From the NCBI RefSeq assembly GCF_017301735.1, contig NZ_CP071090.1, forward strand, positions 5,074,001 through 5,138,000: a DNA stretch of 64,000 nucleotides, given 5' to 3'. A program made the position numbers and the translations under genes. Positions 8,990 through 17,759 of this stretch are shown here, one piece after another (the stretch's first letter is position 1; every line of letters starts with the position of its first letter). Source of the DNA: Pyxidicoccus parkwaysis. Its GTDB lineage: Bacteria > Myxococcota > Myxococcia > Myxococcales > Myxococcaceae. A model generated the notes under the pieces. The model ran no database searches and was not told where the DNA came from. It saw only the letters and a list, made by a program, of their open reading frames with translations.

Positions 8990-9934
8990 CTACCGCGTCT
9001 TCGGCCTGGAGTTGTCCCGACGTGCCCGGGCATCCACCTGGGCCTGCGCGGCGAAGTACTCGGCGAAGACCTCCTGGAGGGCCAGCGCGACACCTCGGAT
9101 ACGGGGGACCCTGCGCAGGTCCTTGTGCATCGTGAGGTAGAAGCGGAGGCCCGGAAGCGGCGTCGCCAGCCCCACGCGAATCAACTCGGGATGCTCCCGC
9201 TCCGCGCCGAGTCCGAGGAGGACGAGCCCCATCCCGCACTTCGCCGCGTGCAGGCGCGCTTCGAGCGAGTTCGAGCGGAACGGGAACCGCGAGGCGCCCC
9301 GCTGTGTCAGCCATTGCGAGGCACCTTGCCCCCGCGGATTTTCGTCCTCGACGATGAAGTCCTGCCGGGCATAGTCCCCGTCACCGAGGAATCGACTGGG
9401 GAGCGCGCGAGCGAGGTACTCCGTGCTCGCATAGAGCCCGGGAAGGATGTCACCCATCGGCTTCTCGATGAGCACCGGAGACGAGGACCGTCCGCCACGC
9501 ACACCGATGTCCGCTTCGCGCGCGGTCAGGTCCACGAAACGCAACTCCGAGATGACCTCGATATGGGTCTCTGGATGCCAGCGCCGAAAACGCGCGGCAG
9601 CCTCGGCCGCGGCTGTCATGAAGCCGTCCGGAAGCGAGACCCGGACCCTGCCCGCGTAGGGTGAGCTCGGGCCGCTGTCGCGGCGGTGCGCACGGAGGGC
9701 CTGCTCGAAGTTCTCCGCGAGCGCGATGAGCTCCAGGGCCTCCTTCTCCAGCAGGGCCCCCCGCGAGGTGCGGTGGACCAGGGCACGTCCCAGGTCCTTT
9801 TCGAGCGCCCCGATGCGGCGCGCCACCGTGGAGGTGGACAGGCCGAGTTGGAGTCCCGCCTCCAGGAAGCTGCCCTGGCGGTGCACTTCGAGCAGAACGC
9901 GCAGGTCATCCCAGGCCGGGAGCTTGTTTTCCAT
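8990..9934 (-). CDS. LysR-family transcriptional regulator
   Basis: A 314-residue regulator. The N-terminal winged helix-turn-helix is clear: DDLRVLLEVHRQGSFLEAG, then LGLSTSTVARRIGALEKDLG. A two-lobe effector-binding domain follows (about residues 95-300). It lies 14 bases downstream of the SDR gene on the same strand, so SDR and regulator form an operon. The palindrome GTTTTCC-N6-GGAAAGC straddles its own start codon, and a perfect version of the same palindrome sits upstream of the SDR. This points to self-regulation and control of the SDR. The effector is unknown; the pairing with an SDR suggests a small carbonyl or aromatic compound. Confidence 0.9.
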   Translation of the reverse strand: MENKLPAWDDLRVLLEVHRQGSFLEAGLQLGLSTSTVARRIGALEKDLGRALVHRTSRGALLEKEALELIALAENFEQALRAHRRDSGPSSPYAGRVRVSLPDGFMTAAAEAAARFRRWHPETHIEVISELRFVDLTAREADIGVRGGRSSSPVLIEKPMGDILPGLYASTEYLARALPSRFLGDGDYARQDFIVEDENPRGQGASQWLTQRGASRFPFRSNSLEARLHAAKCGMGLVLLGLGAEREHPELIRVGLATPLPGLRFYLTMHKDLRRVPRIRGVALALQEVFAEYFAAQAQVDARARRDNSRPKTR

Positions 9935-9945
9935 GAGTGGAAAGC
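9926..9945. promoter_or_regulatory. LysR operator candidate (imperfect palindrome)
   Basis: GTTTTCC-ATGAGT-GGAAAGC: seven-base arms with one mismatch and a 6-base spacer. It lies across the LysR start codon (9934-9932). It matches the site at 10786-10805 in arms and spacing, and contains the T-N11-A core usual for LysR sites. Confidence 0.6.
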
Positions 9946-9948
9946 ACG

Positions 9949-10731
9949 TTACAGCAGCGCGGAGGGTCGCGGCCTCGTGATGCGCGCGATGAGCTTCGCG
10001 GCGAACGTGCGACTGAAGAAGCGCGTGCTGAATGCGGCGACCTGATTGCCAGTGCCATGCACGACCGACGCACGGCCAGCGGCGAACGCGTCGAGCCCCA
10101 CCCGCACCACGTCCTCAGGACTCGCCTTCTTCCCGGGTGAGGCGCCCTCTCCCGAGCGCTCGAAGAAAGGCGTGTCGGTGGCACCGGGCGACAGGGCGAG
10201 CACACGGACACCCCGCGCCCGGTACTCCGCCCAGAGCGCGTGGCTGAACGAGAGGACGAACGCCTTCGTCGCGCCGTACACGGCCATGTAGGGCGTCGGC
10301 TGGAAGGCGGCCATCGAGGCCACCTGGATGACACCGCCCTGGCGTCGTTCGAGCGTGGGAAGAAACAGGTACGTCAACTCGACGAGGGCGCGGACGTTGA
10401 GGTTGATTTCCCCGCGCTGTTCCTCCAGGGACAGGACGTCGAAGCCACCATGCAGGCCGTATCCGGCGTTGTTGATGAGGACGTCGACGTCGAGACCTCG
10501 GGCTTTGACTTCATCGAAGAGACGCTGCGCTGCCCCTGGAGCGGTGAGGTCCGCGGTGATGACGTGGGACCTGCCCAACTCCGTGGCCAATGCCTGGAGC
10601 TTCGCCTCGCTGCGGGCGACCAGGATCAACGTGGCCCCCAGCCGAGAGAGCTGCCGGGCGAACTCCGCACCGAGCCCCATCGACGCACCGGTGACGAGCA
10701 CCGTCCTGCCTGCGAAATCGTAAGGGTTCAT
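9949..10731 (-). CDS. short-chain dehydrogenase/reductase (classical SDR)
   Basis: A 260-residue NAD(P)H-dependent oxidoreductase. It has the cofactor motif TGASMGLG, the NNAG motif (INNAGYG), the catalytic Ser in VASMAAFQ, and YxxxK in YGATKAF. A C-terminal tail of ~30 residues (STRFFSRTFAAKLIARI) is basic and amphipathic and may touch membranes, as in DltE/YohF-like members. The ATG at 10731 is used because the Rossmann fold begins there; a TTG at 10794 gives a frame starting MENVFPP that overlaps the upstream palindrome. It is first in an operon with the LysR gene. The substrate is unknown. Confidence 0.88.
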   Translation of the reverse strand: MNPYDFAGRTVLVTGASMGLGAEFARQLSRLGATLILVARSEAKLQALATELGRSHVITADLTAPGAAQRLFDEVKARGLDVDVLINNAGYGLHGGFDVLSLEEQRGEINLNVRALVELTYLFLPTLERRQGGVIQVASMAAFQPTPYMAVYGATKAFVLSFSHALWAEYRARGVRVLALSPGATDTPFFERSGEGASPGKKASPEDVVRVGLDAFAAGRASVVHGTGNQVAAFSTRFFSRTFAAKLIARITRPRPSALL

Positions 10732-10785
10732 GCGCAGATGGTGACGAGCACGAACCCGCCCGACCATGGCGAGCGGCGGGAACAC

Positions 10786-10805
10786 GTTTTCCAAAGATGG
10801 AAAAC
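10786..10805. promoter_or_regulatory. LysR operator candidate (perfect palindrome)
   Basis: GTTTTCC-AAAGAT-GGAAAAC is a perfect 7+7 palindrome with 6-base spacer, about 55 bases before the SDR start. The same design recurs at 9926-9945 over the LysR start codon. Two matched sites flanking one SDR-LysR operon are hard to explain by chance. Confidence 0.7.
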
Positions 10806-10821
10806 AGCCTCAAGGGGCCAC

Positions 10822-12768
10822 TCAGACCTGGATTTTCCTCCGCGTGACGGGAACCACCTCGACGTCCGTGCGGCCCGCGCGCCGGATGCCGAGCATGACG
10901 CGGCTGCCTTCGGGGCCCCGGATGCGCTGAATCGCCGAGGGGAAGCCCAGCTCCACCACGTTCGTCCCGTCGATGCTCACGATGGAATCACCGGGTTGAA
11001 GTCCCGCCTCGGCCGCGCCGCCGCCCGGGAGGACCTGCCCCATCACCAGCGCGTCATCGCGAGCGCCGAGCACCGCGCCGATGCCCACCATCTCCGTGCG
11101 CTCGGTGCCTCCATCGGCCACAGGGTTCAGCTCGATGGGCGGCAGCGGTGGTGCACCTGGGCCGACCGTCACCCGGTCCACGATGCGCGTGTCATGGCCC
11201 GCTGCGCTCACGGAGAGGGACAGCGTGCCTGGTGCGAGTCCATCCAATGTGAAATGGCCGGAGGTGTCAGTCATGGCGTCGAACACCGTGGCGAGTGAGG
11301 CGCCATAGACGCCGCCTTCCACCTGCACGCGGGCTCCGGTGATGGGACCATCGCCTCCGCTCTTCACGACCTGTCCTTCCAGCCGTGCGCCTGGAGACAG
11401 GGTGACTTCGATGGGCCCCACATCCGCGACATTCGGAGGAACCGCCACCGTGGGAGCAGCGGGAGCGAGTCCGTAGGCGGCGACGCGCAACGTGTACGTG
11501 CCGGGGGCAAGTCCTTCCACGGTGAAGCGGCCTTCTGCGTCCACCACGGTCAGCGTGGAGCCGAGCTCGCGCTCCAAGGGGCCGTGATGGAGTTGCAGTT
11601 CGAGCTGGAAGGAAGCGACGGGAGCACCGCGCTCGTCGCGCACGCGGCCGGTGAGACGTGCGCCTCGGGCCAGCGTGATGACGAGGTCCCGCCGTCCGGT
11701 CTCCACGTTGGACACGGTGGTGCCCACGCGTCCGAGGATTGCCGCGAAGACGTCGTAGCGGCCGGGGGCCAGGCGCTCCAGGAGGAAACGGCCGTCGGCG
11801 TCTGTCATTGTCTCGGCCATGGGGGCGCTGTTGTCCGCAGCTCCGGGCAGGCTGGACCCGCGAGGTCGCTGGGCCTTGACTCCGGCTCCAGCGATGGGAG
11901 TGCCCGACTCGTCCACCACGCGACCCGCGAGCACTTCGCTGGCGGTCGGCGTCTCCGCCTCGAGACGCAGCACGGCGCGCCGGCCCGCGAGGCGCGAGGT
12001 CAGCTCGGCGCGCGCAGGAGCGTGTCCCGGGTGGTGAGCTTCGACGGTGGAACGCTCGGGAGCACTGAGGCGGACCTCGCCATCAGAGCCGGTGGTGAAC
12101 TCGTCGTTGGTGGGAAAGAGCACCGTCTCACCTGAGCGGCCGGTGAGGAGCCGCACCTGTGCGCCCGCGAGCGGCTTGCCGTCGGTGCCTTCCACACGAA
12201 CGGTCCACGACTCTTCAGGCGTGAGAGCGAGCAGCAGACCGTCCACGCCGCTACCAGGGCGCGCGGTGAGGCGGATGGGGCTCTGCCCCCAATCGGGACC
12301 GAAGGGCAGGAAGCCCTCCGCGCGGATGCTGGCGAGCTGCCAGAGCCCCTCATGGTCCGGTACGAAGCGGAAGCCCCCCGCGTCGTCCGTGCGAGTGCTG
12401 GCGGAACCAGATGGGCCAGCGAAGGTCAGCTCCGCACTCGGGACACCCTGGCCGTTCGTGGCGGAGACCACGCGACCAGAGAAGGCCCCGGGCGCATTGG
12501 CGGGAGCCTCTGTGCGCTGTGCCGAAGGCAACCGGAGCAACGGTGTCGGAACGGGCGCCACGGTCGGAGTGGCCGATGCGGACTGCCTCGCGGACGGAGG
12601 CGCGCTGGCAGATTCGGAACGCGTGCCGGTAGATGAAGTCGTGGAGGTCTGCGTTGCCCCAGAGGGAAGCGTCTCTGAGTCACGAGCCAACGCCCACCAC
12701 AGCCCCAGGCCCAGCAACAGCAGGCCCAATATCCCCCAGACTCCATATCGGCGCTTCGAATCGGCCAT
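10822..12768 (-). CDS. membrane-anchored protein with carboxypeptidase-regulatory-like repeats and C-terminal PDZ
   Basis: A 648-residue protein. Residues 8-27 (YGVWGILGLLLLGLGLWWAL) form a single N-terminal membrane anchor, followed by a Ser/Thr/Ala-rich linker to about residue 90. Then come five or six beta-sandwich repeats with the carboxypeptidase regulatory-like pattern (SGRVVSATNGQGVPSAELTF; AGRVVDESGTPIAGAGVKA; TGRVRDERGAPVASFQLEL), each with a GRFxxxGLAPGxY-type strand. The last ~85 residues are a PDZ-like domain (GQVLPGGGAAEAGLQPGDSI). It should sit in the periplasm or on the cell surface and bind peptides or carbohydrate. GGAGG lies 9 bases upstream of the chosen ATG. No enzymatic domain is seen. 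Confidence 0.75.
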   Translation of the reverse strand: MADSKRRYGVWGILGLLLLGLGLWWALARDSETLPSGATQTSTTSSTGTRSESASAPPSARQSASATPTVAPVPTPLLRLPSAQRTEAPANAPGAFSGRVVSATNGQGVPSAELTFAGPSGSASTRTDDAGGFRFVPDHEGLWQLASIRAEGFLPFGPDWGQSPIRLTARPGSGVDGLLLALTPEESWTVRVEGTDGKPLAGAQVRLLTGRSGETVLFPTNDEFTTGSDGEVRLSAPERSTVEAHHPGHAPARAELTSRLAGRRAVLRLEAETPTASEVLAGRVVDESGTPIAGAGVKAQRPRGSSLPGAADNSAPMAETMTDADGRFLLERLAPGRYDVFAAILGRVGTTVSNVETGRRDLVITLARGARLTGRVRDERGAPVASFQLELQLHHGPLERELGSTLTVVDAEGRFTVEGLAPGTYTLRVAAYGLAPAAPTVAVPPNVADVGPIEVTLSPGARLEGQVVKSGGDGPITGARVQVEGGVYGASLATVFDAMTDTSGHFTLDGLAPGTLSLSVSAAGHDTRIVDRVTVGPGAPPLPPIELNPVADGGTERTEMVGIGAVLGARDDALVMGQVLPGGGAAEAGLQPGDSIVSIDGTNVVELGFPSAIQRIRGPEGSRVMLGIRRAGRTDVEVVPVTRRKIQV

Positions 12769-12896
12769 GAGCGTCATCCTCCGCAGGCGCGGCAGGCGTC
12801 GCAACTGCTCTCCCCTCATGGCGATTCCCGCGAAACATCGGTGTAGCCCCCCGAAGAATCGGGCAGGCGCGTTCGGCTAGAACGCGAGCCTGCCCC

Positions 12897-13469
12897 ATGG
12901 CGAAGACAACAAGAGAGGGAGCCCCGGAAGGGGCCGAGAGGAACGAGGGCCGCTCCCGTTGGCCAACGATGCGCCTGGAGTTGCTCAGTGCCTACGTCCC
13001 AGAGGGAAGCAAGCGCCTCCCGGTGGCGGCCCTGGGCTCCGTGGCGCAACATCCGAACGAACCGGGCGTCCATCACCTGCATGGCGACCTGTGCTGGACG
13101 ATTGATGAGCGCAGAGTGCCCAGCATGGAGAGCGGTGACCCTGGCGATGTCTGCCTCGGAATGTGGTGGGACACCCTCGAAGCCGCGCTGGCCGCTCTCA
13201 CGCAAGGCAGCAGCTACCGCTACGACCCCATCCTGCAAGGGATTCCGGCGTTCCTCTTCGAGCGTGAAGACTCCACCGTGCGCCTCTCCCTCGTCGCATC
13301 CGCAACGGGGACGGAGCCCGTCGCTGATTGGCAGCGCGTGCCCTTCGAGTGGCGCGACTTCGTGGAAGAGGTCCACGACTTCCAAGCCCGACTTCGAGAG
13401 CAACTGCGAATGGACGGGCCCACCAGGCTTCCTGACGATTGGGCCGCCCGGCTGTCCAAGAGCGACTGA
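12897..13469 (+). CDS. hypothetical protein
   Basis: A 190-residue cytoplasmic-looking protein with no signal or membrane segment. It is rich in Trp and acidic residues (HHLHGDLCWTIDERRVP; CLGMWWDTLEAALAAL; PVADWQRVPFEWRDFVEEV). No family is recognised. An internal ATG at 12969 (MRLELLSAYVPEGS) has similar claim to being the start, since neither has a strong ribosome-binding site and the first 24 residues are low-complexity. It is divergent from the PDZ protein gene. An immunity-like or housekeeping role are both possible. Confidence 0.5.
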   Translation: MAKTTREGAPEGAERNEGRSRWPTMRLELLSAYVPEGSKRLPVAALGSVAQHPNEPGVHHLHGDLCWTIDERRVPSMESGDPGDVCLGMWWDTLEAALAALTQGSSYRYDPILQGIPAFLFEREDSTVRLSLVASATGTEPVADWQRVPFEWRDFVEEVHDFQARLREQLRMDGPTRLPDDWAARLSKSD

Positions 13470-13663
13470 CCGAGGTCGTTGCTTGTCTCCACCGAGCCCG
13501 GGCGCAGCCGCGTTGAAGAGGTGGCAGCGAAATGTCACCGACGTCCACGCAAGCTCGGCGTGGATGTCACGTGGCCTCTCTAGGGTGCTCGGGCATGACC
13601 CATGGAGGCGGAAGCGTTGGAGCCCACGTGCCAGGAACGGTGCACGGAGCGCTCCCTTGTCGG

Positions 13664-14749
13664 ATGAAGCAGTACCGCGCGAGAGCGGTGTTCGTGCTGG
13701 GGTTGGCTGTCGCGGCGGTGTGCCTCCACCTCACGTTCCGGAACGCGGACATGTCGAGGACGTGGGAGACCGTGGCGCGGCTCGGACCGGTCGTGTTGCT
13801 GGCCTTCATGCCCTATGGCGTCTCGCTCGCGCTGGATGGTCTGGCCTGGAGCCGGTTGCTGGCCACCCTGGGCCGGTCGGTGGACGCGGCGAAGCTGTTC
13901 TGTCTTCGCGCGAGTGCCGAGGCGCTCGTCATCAGCCTGCCCGCGGGAGCGCTCCTGGCGGAGACGATGAAGCCCGTGCTCCTGCGTTCCCAACATGGCG
14001 TCCCGCTCGCCGAGGGCGTCAGTGTCATCGCCGTGCGCAAGGTGCTCATCCTCCTGGGACATGGGCTCTACCTCTGCGTGGGGCTGATGTTGGGTGCGCG
14101 AATCCTCACCGGCCCATCCATGCAACGCATTGGCGGTAGCGCCCTGCCCTGGCTGATGGGCGCCATGGCAGTGGCCCTCGTGGGAATCGCATTGATGTCC
14201 GGCTGGGTGATGGCGGGCGGACTCGCGGGAAGGCTGGGCCGGTGGCTGCAGCGAATGCCCATTCACTCCGTTCGAGGATGGGTGGAGCGGAAGCGAGCGG
14301 ACCTCGAGAAGGCGGATGGAACGCTGCGCCGGCTGCTCGTTCCGCGCCGGCTGGCTCCGTTGGCGGTGCCGTACCTGGGCATGTGGCTGGCCGAGTCCGT
14401 GGAGGCATACCTGCTGCTGCGCCTGCTGGGCTTCGACCTGACGTTCGGCGACGCGGTGGCACTGGAGGCACTGATGTCCGTCGTGCGTGCCCTGGTGTTC
14501 TTCATTCCTGCGGGTCTGGGTGTGCAGGACGCGGGCTACGCCGCGTTTCTTTCATGGCCGGGCGGAGCGGATGCGCTGAATGCAGTGGCGGCCTTCGTCC
14601 TGCTGAAGCGAGCCCGTGAGCTGTGCTGGATGGGAGTGGGCTACGTGTTGCTGCTCCAGACGCGACTCAAGGGAGCCACCGGGACAACACCCTTCTCCCT
14701 CCGCTTCGCTGAAAGCCAACCTGCGCCTGGCGTTGCTTCTGATCTGTGA
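13664..14749 (+). CDS. flippase-like (lysylphosphatidylglycerol synthase TM-domain/UPF0104) membrane protein
   Basis: A 361-residue polytopic inner-membrane protein with about eight hydrophobic segments, from ARAVFVLGLAVAAVCLHL to NAVAAFVLLKRARELCW. Family signatures include the SLPAGALLAETMKP loop and the VFFIPAGLGVQDAGY motif near the C-terminus. Members are related to the flippase half of MprF and to HpnL, and are proposed to move lipids across the membrane. The start at 13664 is used because the first membrane segment follows directly; upstream in-frame starts lack a convincing ribosome-binding site. The last 45 codons and stop are duplicated, with a frameshift, at 21459-21594. Confidence 0.75.
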   Translation: MKQYRARAVFVLGLAVAAVCLHLTFRNADMSRTWETVARLGPVVLLAFMPYGVSLALDGLAWSRLLATLGRSVDAAKLFCLRASAEALVISLPAGALLAETMKPVLLRSQHGVPLAEGVSVIAVRKVLILLGHGLYLCVGLMLGARILTGPSMQRIGGSALPWLMGAMAVALVGIALMSGWVMAGGLAGRLGRWLQRMPIHSVRGWVERKRADLEKADGTLRRLLVPRRLAPLAVPYLGMWLAESVEAYLLLRLLGFDLTFGDAVALEALMSVVRALVFFIPAGLGVQDAGYAAFLSWPGGADALNAVAAFVLLKRARELCWMGVGYVLLLQTRLKGATGTTPFSLRFAESQPAPGVASDL

Positions 14750-14757
14750 ATGCAGTG
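14621..14757. repeat. direct repeat, copy A (3' end of flippase gene)
   Basis: About 137 bases covering the last ~43 codons and stop of the flippase gene match 21459-21594 in the same orientation, at roughly 80% identity by hand alignment. The core around 14699-14725 (CCTCCGCTTCGCTG-AAGCC) is nearly identical. The two copies bracket the five-gene operon. Confidence 0.75.
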
Positions 14758-14878
14758 AATGAATAGCAACGCCCGCTGGAAAACACTTCCGTCTGCCCAC
14801 GCAGATGCAACGAATTGACTCCTGAAATTCCCGGTGTTCTGGTCCCCGGCCGCTGCATCCACGATGTCGGGAGGGGAC

Positions 14879-16336
14879 ATGCGTGCACGGATGAGCAGAC
14901 ACCTCGAGTCGCTGCTGCGATTCGAGCCGGCGGCGGCGGAGCTGCGCGCCCTGGCGCCGAAGGCCCGAGGCGTCAAACCGCTGTTGCGCACCGCCCCGGT
15001 GTTGCCCCCGGAATTCTCCTGGCACGACTACGCCGTCCTCCTCCTCCACATCGCCGCCGAGGTGGAGCACGCGCTGATGGCGGAGTACCTGTACGCCGCC
15101 TACTCGCTGGGCGGCCCGCAGGTGCCCTCGAGATACCGAGAGAAGGTCAGGCACTGGCAGGAAGTCGTCCTGGGCATCGCCAAGGAGGAGATGGGGCACC
15201 TCATCACCGTGCAGAACGTGCTGCGGCTCATCGGCGCGCCCCTGTGCCTGGACCGCGAGGACTACCCCTGGGGCGCCCAGTTCTATCCTTTCGAGTTCAC
15301 CCTCGAGCCTCTCACCAAGGACTCGCTGGCCCGCTACGTCTACGCGGAGATGCCCGCCGGCTGGGACACCGACGAGGCGAAGGAAATCAAGAAGCGCGCG
15401 CAGCAGGGCTCCGGCGGCCAGCAACCACTGCACCGTGTGGGCGAGCTGTATGACCGCATGCAGAAGATTCTCGCCAACCCCGAGTACGTGAAGGAGGCCG
15501 ACTTCCAGCCAGCCACCACGACGTTCCAGGCCTCCTGGGACGAGTGGGGACGCGGCTACGTGCGCGGCGCGCGCGGGCAATCCACCTCGCCGCAGCGACA
15601 GGAGACACCGGACGTCATCGTCCGCCCCGTCAGCAGCCGCGACGAGGCCGTGGAGGCACTGGCCGCCATCGGCAAGCAGGGCGAGGCCCTCTTCTACGAT
15701 GAGGAAGGCAGCGAGCGCTCCCACTTCCGCCGCTTCCTCGACATCTACCGCGAGTTCCCCGACGGCGAGTGGACGCCCACCCGCCCCGTGCCGCTCAACC
15801 CGAAGACGGAGATGGACCTCAACGCCAACCGCGTGGTGCTGCGCGGCTCGGCCAAGGCCCGCGCCGCGGCGCCTGCGGTGAGCACGCCCATCACCCACCC
15901 GGAGTCCGCCACGTGGGCGCATCTGCACAACGTGCGCTACCGGATGCTGCTGGTGTACCTGTCCCACGCGTACCAGCTCGCCGGCGCCACGGGCCAGGGC
16001 GACGTGCTCACCCCGCGCGGGCTGCTCATCAACCGCACGTTCGGGGAGATGTACAACGTGCGCGCCATCTCCCACATCCTGGTGGACCTGCCGCTGGACG
16101 ACTCCGGCTCCGGCGCGGTGGCGGGACCGCCCTTCGAGATGCCCTACACGCTGGACCTGCCCGACACGGAGGCGGACCGGTGGAGGCTCCACCGGGATTT
16201 GCTCGAGGCCGCCCAGCAGCTCGTGCGCACGCTGCGCGAGCAGTACCCGGACCGGCACGCCGACTACCTGCGAGCCCTGGAGGACCTGGACGGGGCGGCG
16301 CTGCAGAGCGTCCGCCAGATGATTCCGAAGCCCTGA
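14879..16336 (+). CDS. ferritin-like (VioB/iminophenyl-pyruvate dimer synthase type) domain protein
   Basis: A 485-residue protein. Residues 45-130 hold the ferritin-like core: HIAAEVEHALMAEYLYAAYS and EVVLGIAKEEMGHLITVQN supply the Glu and ExxH ligands of a di-iron or haem-type site, as in the PF12902 domain of VioB, RebD and StaD. The long C-terminal part (about 350-470) adds a second helical bundle. The ATG at 14879 is chosen because GGGAGGGG ends 3 bases before it. It is the first gene of a five-gene unit with LodA-like proteins, a radical SAM enzyme and a flavoprotein, so a role in oxidative maturation or in handling the product is inferred. The reaction is unknown. Confidence 0.75.
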   Translation: MRARMSRHLESLLRFEPAAAELRALAPKARGVKPLLRTAPVLPPEFSWHDYAVLLLHIAAEVEHALMAEYLYAAYSLGGPQVPSRYREKVRHWQEVVLGIAKEEMGHLITVQNVLRLIGAPLCLDREDYPWGAQFYPFEFTLEPLTKDSLARYVYAEMPAGWDTDEAKEIKKRAQQGSGGQQPLHRVGELYDRMQKILANPEYVKEADFQPATTTFQASWDEWGRGYVRGARGQSTSPQRQETPDVIVRPVSSRDEAVEALAAIGKQGEALFYDEEGSERSHFRRFLDIYREFPDGEWTPTRPVPLNPKTEMDLNANRVVLRGSAKARAAAPAVSTPITHPESATWAHLHNVRYRMLLVYLSHAYQLAGATGQGDVLTPRGLLINRTFGEMYNVRAISHILVDLPLDDSGSGAVAGPPFEMPYTLDLPDTEADRWRLHRDLLEAAQQLVRTLREQYPDRHADYLRALEDLDGAALQSVRQMIPKP

Positions 16337-16370
16337 GCCGCACTCGCTCCGCCTCATCGGAGGACCTGGC

Positions 16371-17759
16371 GTGACCATCAAGGAACTGCGAATCCTTCCC
16401 CCGCTGGCCATCGCGCGTCTCGGCGCGGCCCCGGAACCGCTGGACAACTACGAGTTGAACGTGCCGGACGAGGACCCGCTCGGCTTCCGGCGCCTCGAGC
16501 CCGCCCCCACCTTCCGCGTGGACCCGACGACGGGCGCCATCTCCGAGGCCTTCCTCCCCACGGAGATTGCCTTCAAGTCCCCCGACAACCTCATCCGCCC
16601 GGTGGCCCCCTTCCTGGAAGTCTGGGCCGTCACCGACAAGGACAGCCTCGTCCCTCTCACCGTGGAGTTGCTCGCCCAGCACGGGCTGCGCCCCTCGGAT
16701 GTGAAGTGGGAGGTGCGAGTCGGCAACATCAAGATGTTCCGCCGCACCGGCAATGAGAAGGACAAGGTGCTCGCCGTCACGGGGCGCTTCTCCGACCACG
16801 ATGTCCACCCGCTCGAAGGCAAGTGCCGCAACTTCCGCGAGGGCAAGGTGCTGCCACTGGGCTCGGTGCGCTACATCCGCCCCACAGACGCGTTTCCGGA
16901 GATACGCCTGCGCTTCACGCCCGCGAAGGGCGAGGTGTACGGCGCCAGCGCGGAGACGCCCGGGCCGGATGGCAAGCCGATTCCCGACGAGAACATCCCT
17001 CCCGAGAACATCATCTACGACCCGGAGAAGGGCGACTGGAAGGGCTACAAGGAGAGCGTCAGTCCCGAGCTGACCATGCCCGCGCAGATCTACGCGGGCT
17101 ATGCCGAGGGCGACGACTGGGTGAGCCGCGGCTACCTCGACGACGAGTGCGACGGACTGGTCCACGTTCAACTCAAGCTCAAGGGCACCCCCGAGCCGCT
17201 GAAGGCCTTCGCTCGCATCGGCGCGGGGCCGCCGGCCTTCGCACCGGACAGCTTCCCGGTGCGCACGGTGGCGGACGACCTGGACCAGGCGCTGAACGGG
17301 CCGCGCGCGGCGGACCGTGATGCCACGCTGGACGCGGCCGAGGACATCGTCCGTCGCGCCTTCGAGACCATCCGGCTGATGAACACCGCCGTGATGAATG
17401 GCAACACGGTGAATGGTCAGGTGGACGTAGCCAGCACCATGGTGCGCCAGGACACTGCGGACACCGGCCGCCTCTTCGAGCCCATCATGGCCCCATCGCT
17501 GGTGGACAACCTCACCATCAAGGCCCTGCACCAGAACGTCTTCACCGCGCTGCGCGGCGGAGCGGCGCCCTGGTTCTCGGATGTGCTGAGACGCCATGAC
17601 GAGATTGGCGACCTCAGCGACAAGGGGCGCCGGAAGATGCCGGCGCTGATGCGCGGCGCGGACGGACGCGCGCTGACACTCACCCGCCGGCAGGTGGACA
17701 TCATCAGCAAGGCCGCGCGGCGGGCCCTGTTCAAGCGGAACGGAGGGGACGCGGAATGA
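16371..17759 (+). CDS. LodA/GoxA N-terminal-like protein (first half of a split CTQ-type enzyme?)
   Basis: A 462-residue protein with a GTG start and GGAGG 7 bases upstream. The N-terminus ILPPLAIARLGAAPEP matches the opening of LodA/GoxA oxidases (I-H/Y-P-P-I-G-I-A-R-I-G). GYLDDECDGLVHVQL and the RTVADDLDQALNGP stretch also read like LodA-family core. It stops at 462 residues, where LodA continues to ~700, and no Cys/Trp pair with the CTQ spacing is present. The next gene, overlapping by ATGA, holds the missing C-terminal signature. I infer that the two polypeptides together make one quinone-enzyme fold. Alternatively it is a separate subunit. No signal peptide is seen, as for LodA. Confidence 0.55.
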   Translation: MTIKELRILPPLAIARLGAAPEPLDNYELNVPDEDPLGFRRLEPAPTFRVDPTTGAISEAFLPTEIAFKSPDNLIRPVAPFLEVWAVTDKDSLVPLTVELLAQHGLRPSDVKWEVRVGNIKMFRRTGNEKDKVLAVTGRFSDHDVHPLEGKCRNFREGKVLPLGSVRYIRPTDAFPEIRLRFTPAKGEVYGASAETPGPDGKPIPDENIPPENIIYDPEKGDWKGYKESVSPELTMPAQIYAGYAEGDDWVSRGYLDDECDGLVHVQLKLKGTPEPLKAFARIGAGPPAFAPDSFPVRTVADDLDQALNGPRAADRDATLDAAEDIVRRAFETIRLMNTAVMNGNTVNGQVDVASTMVRQDTADTGRLFEPIMAPSLVDNLTIKALHQNVFTALRGGAAPWFSDVLRRHDEIGDLSDKGRRKMPALMRGADGRALTLTRRQVDIISKAARRALFKRNGGDAE

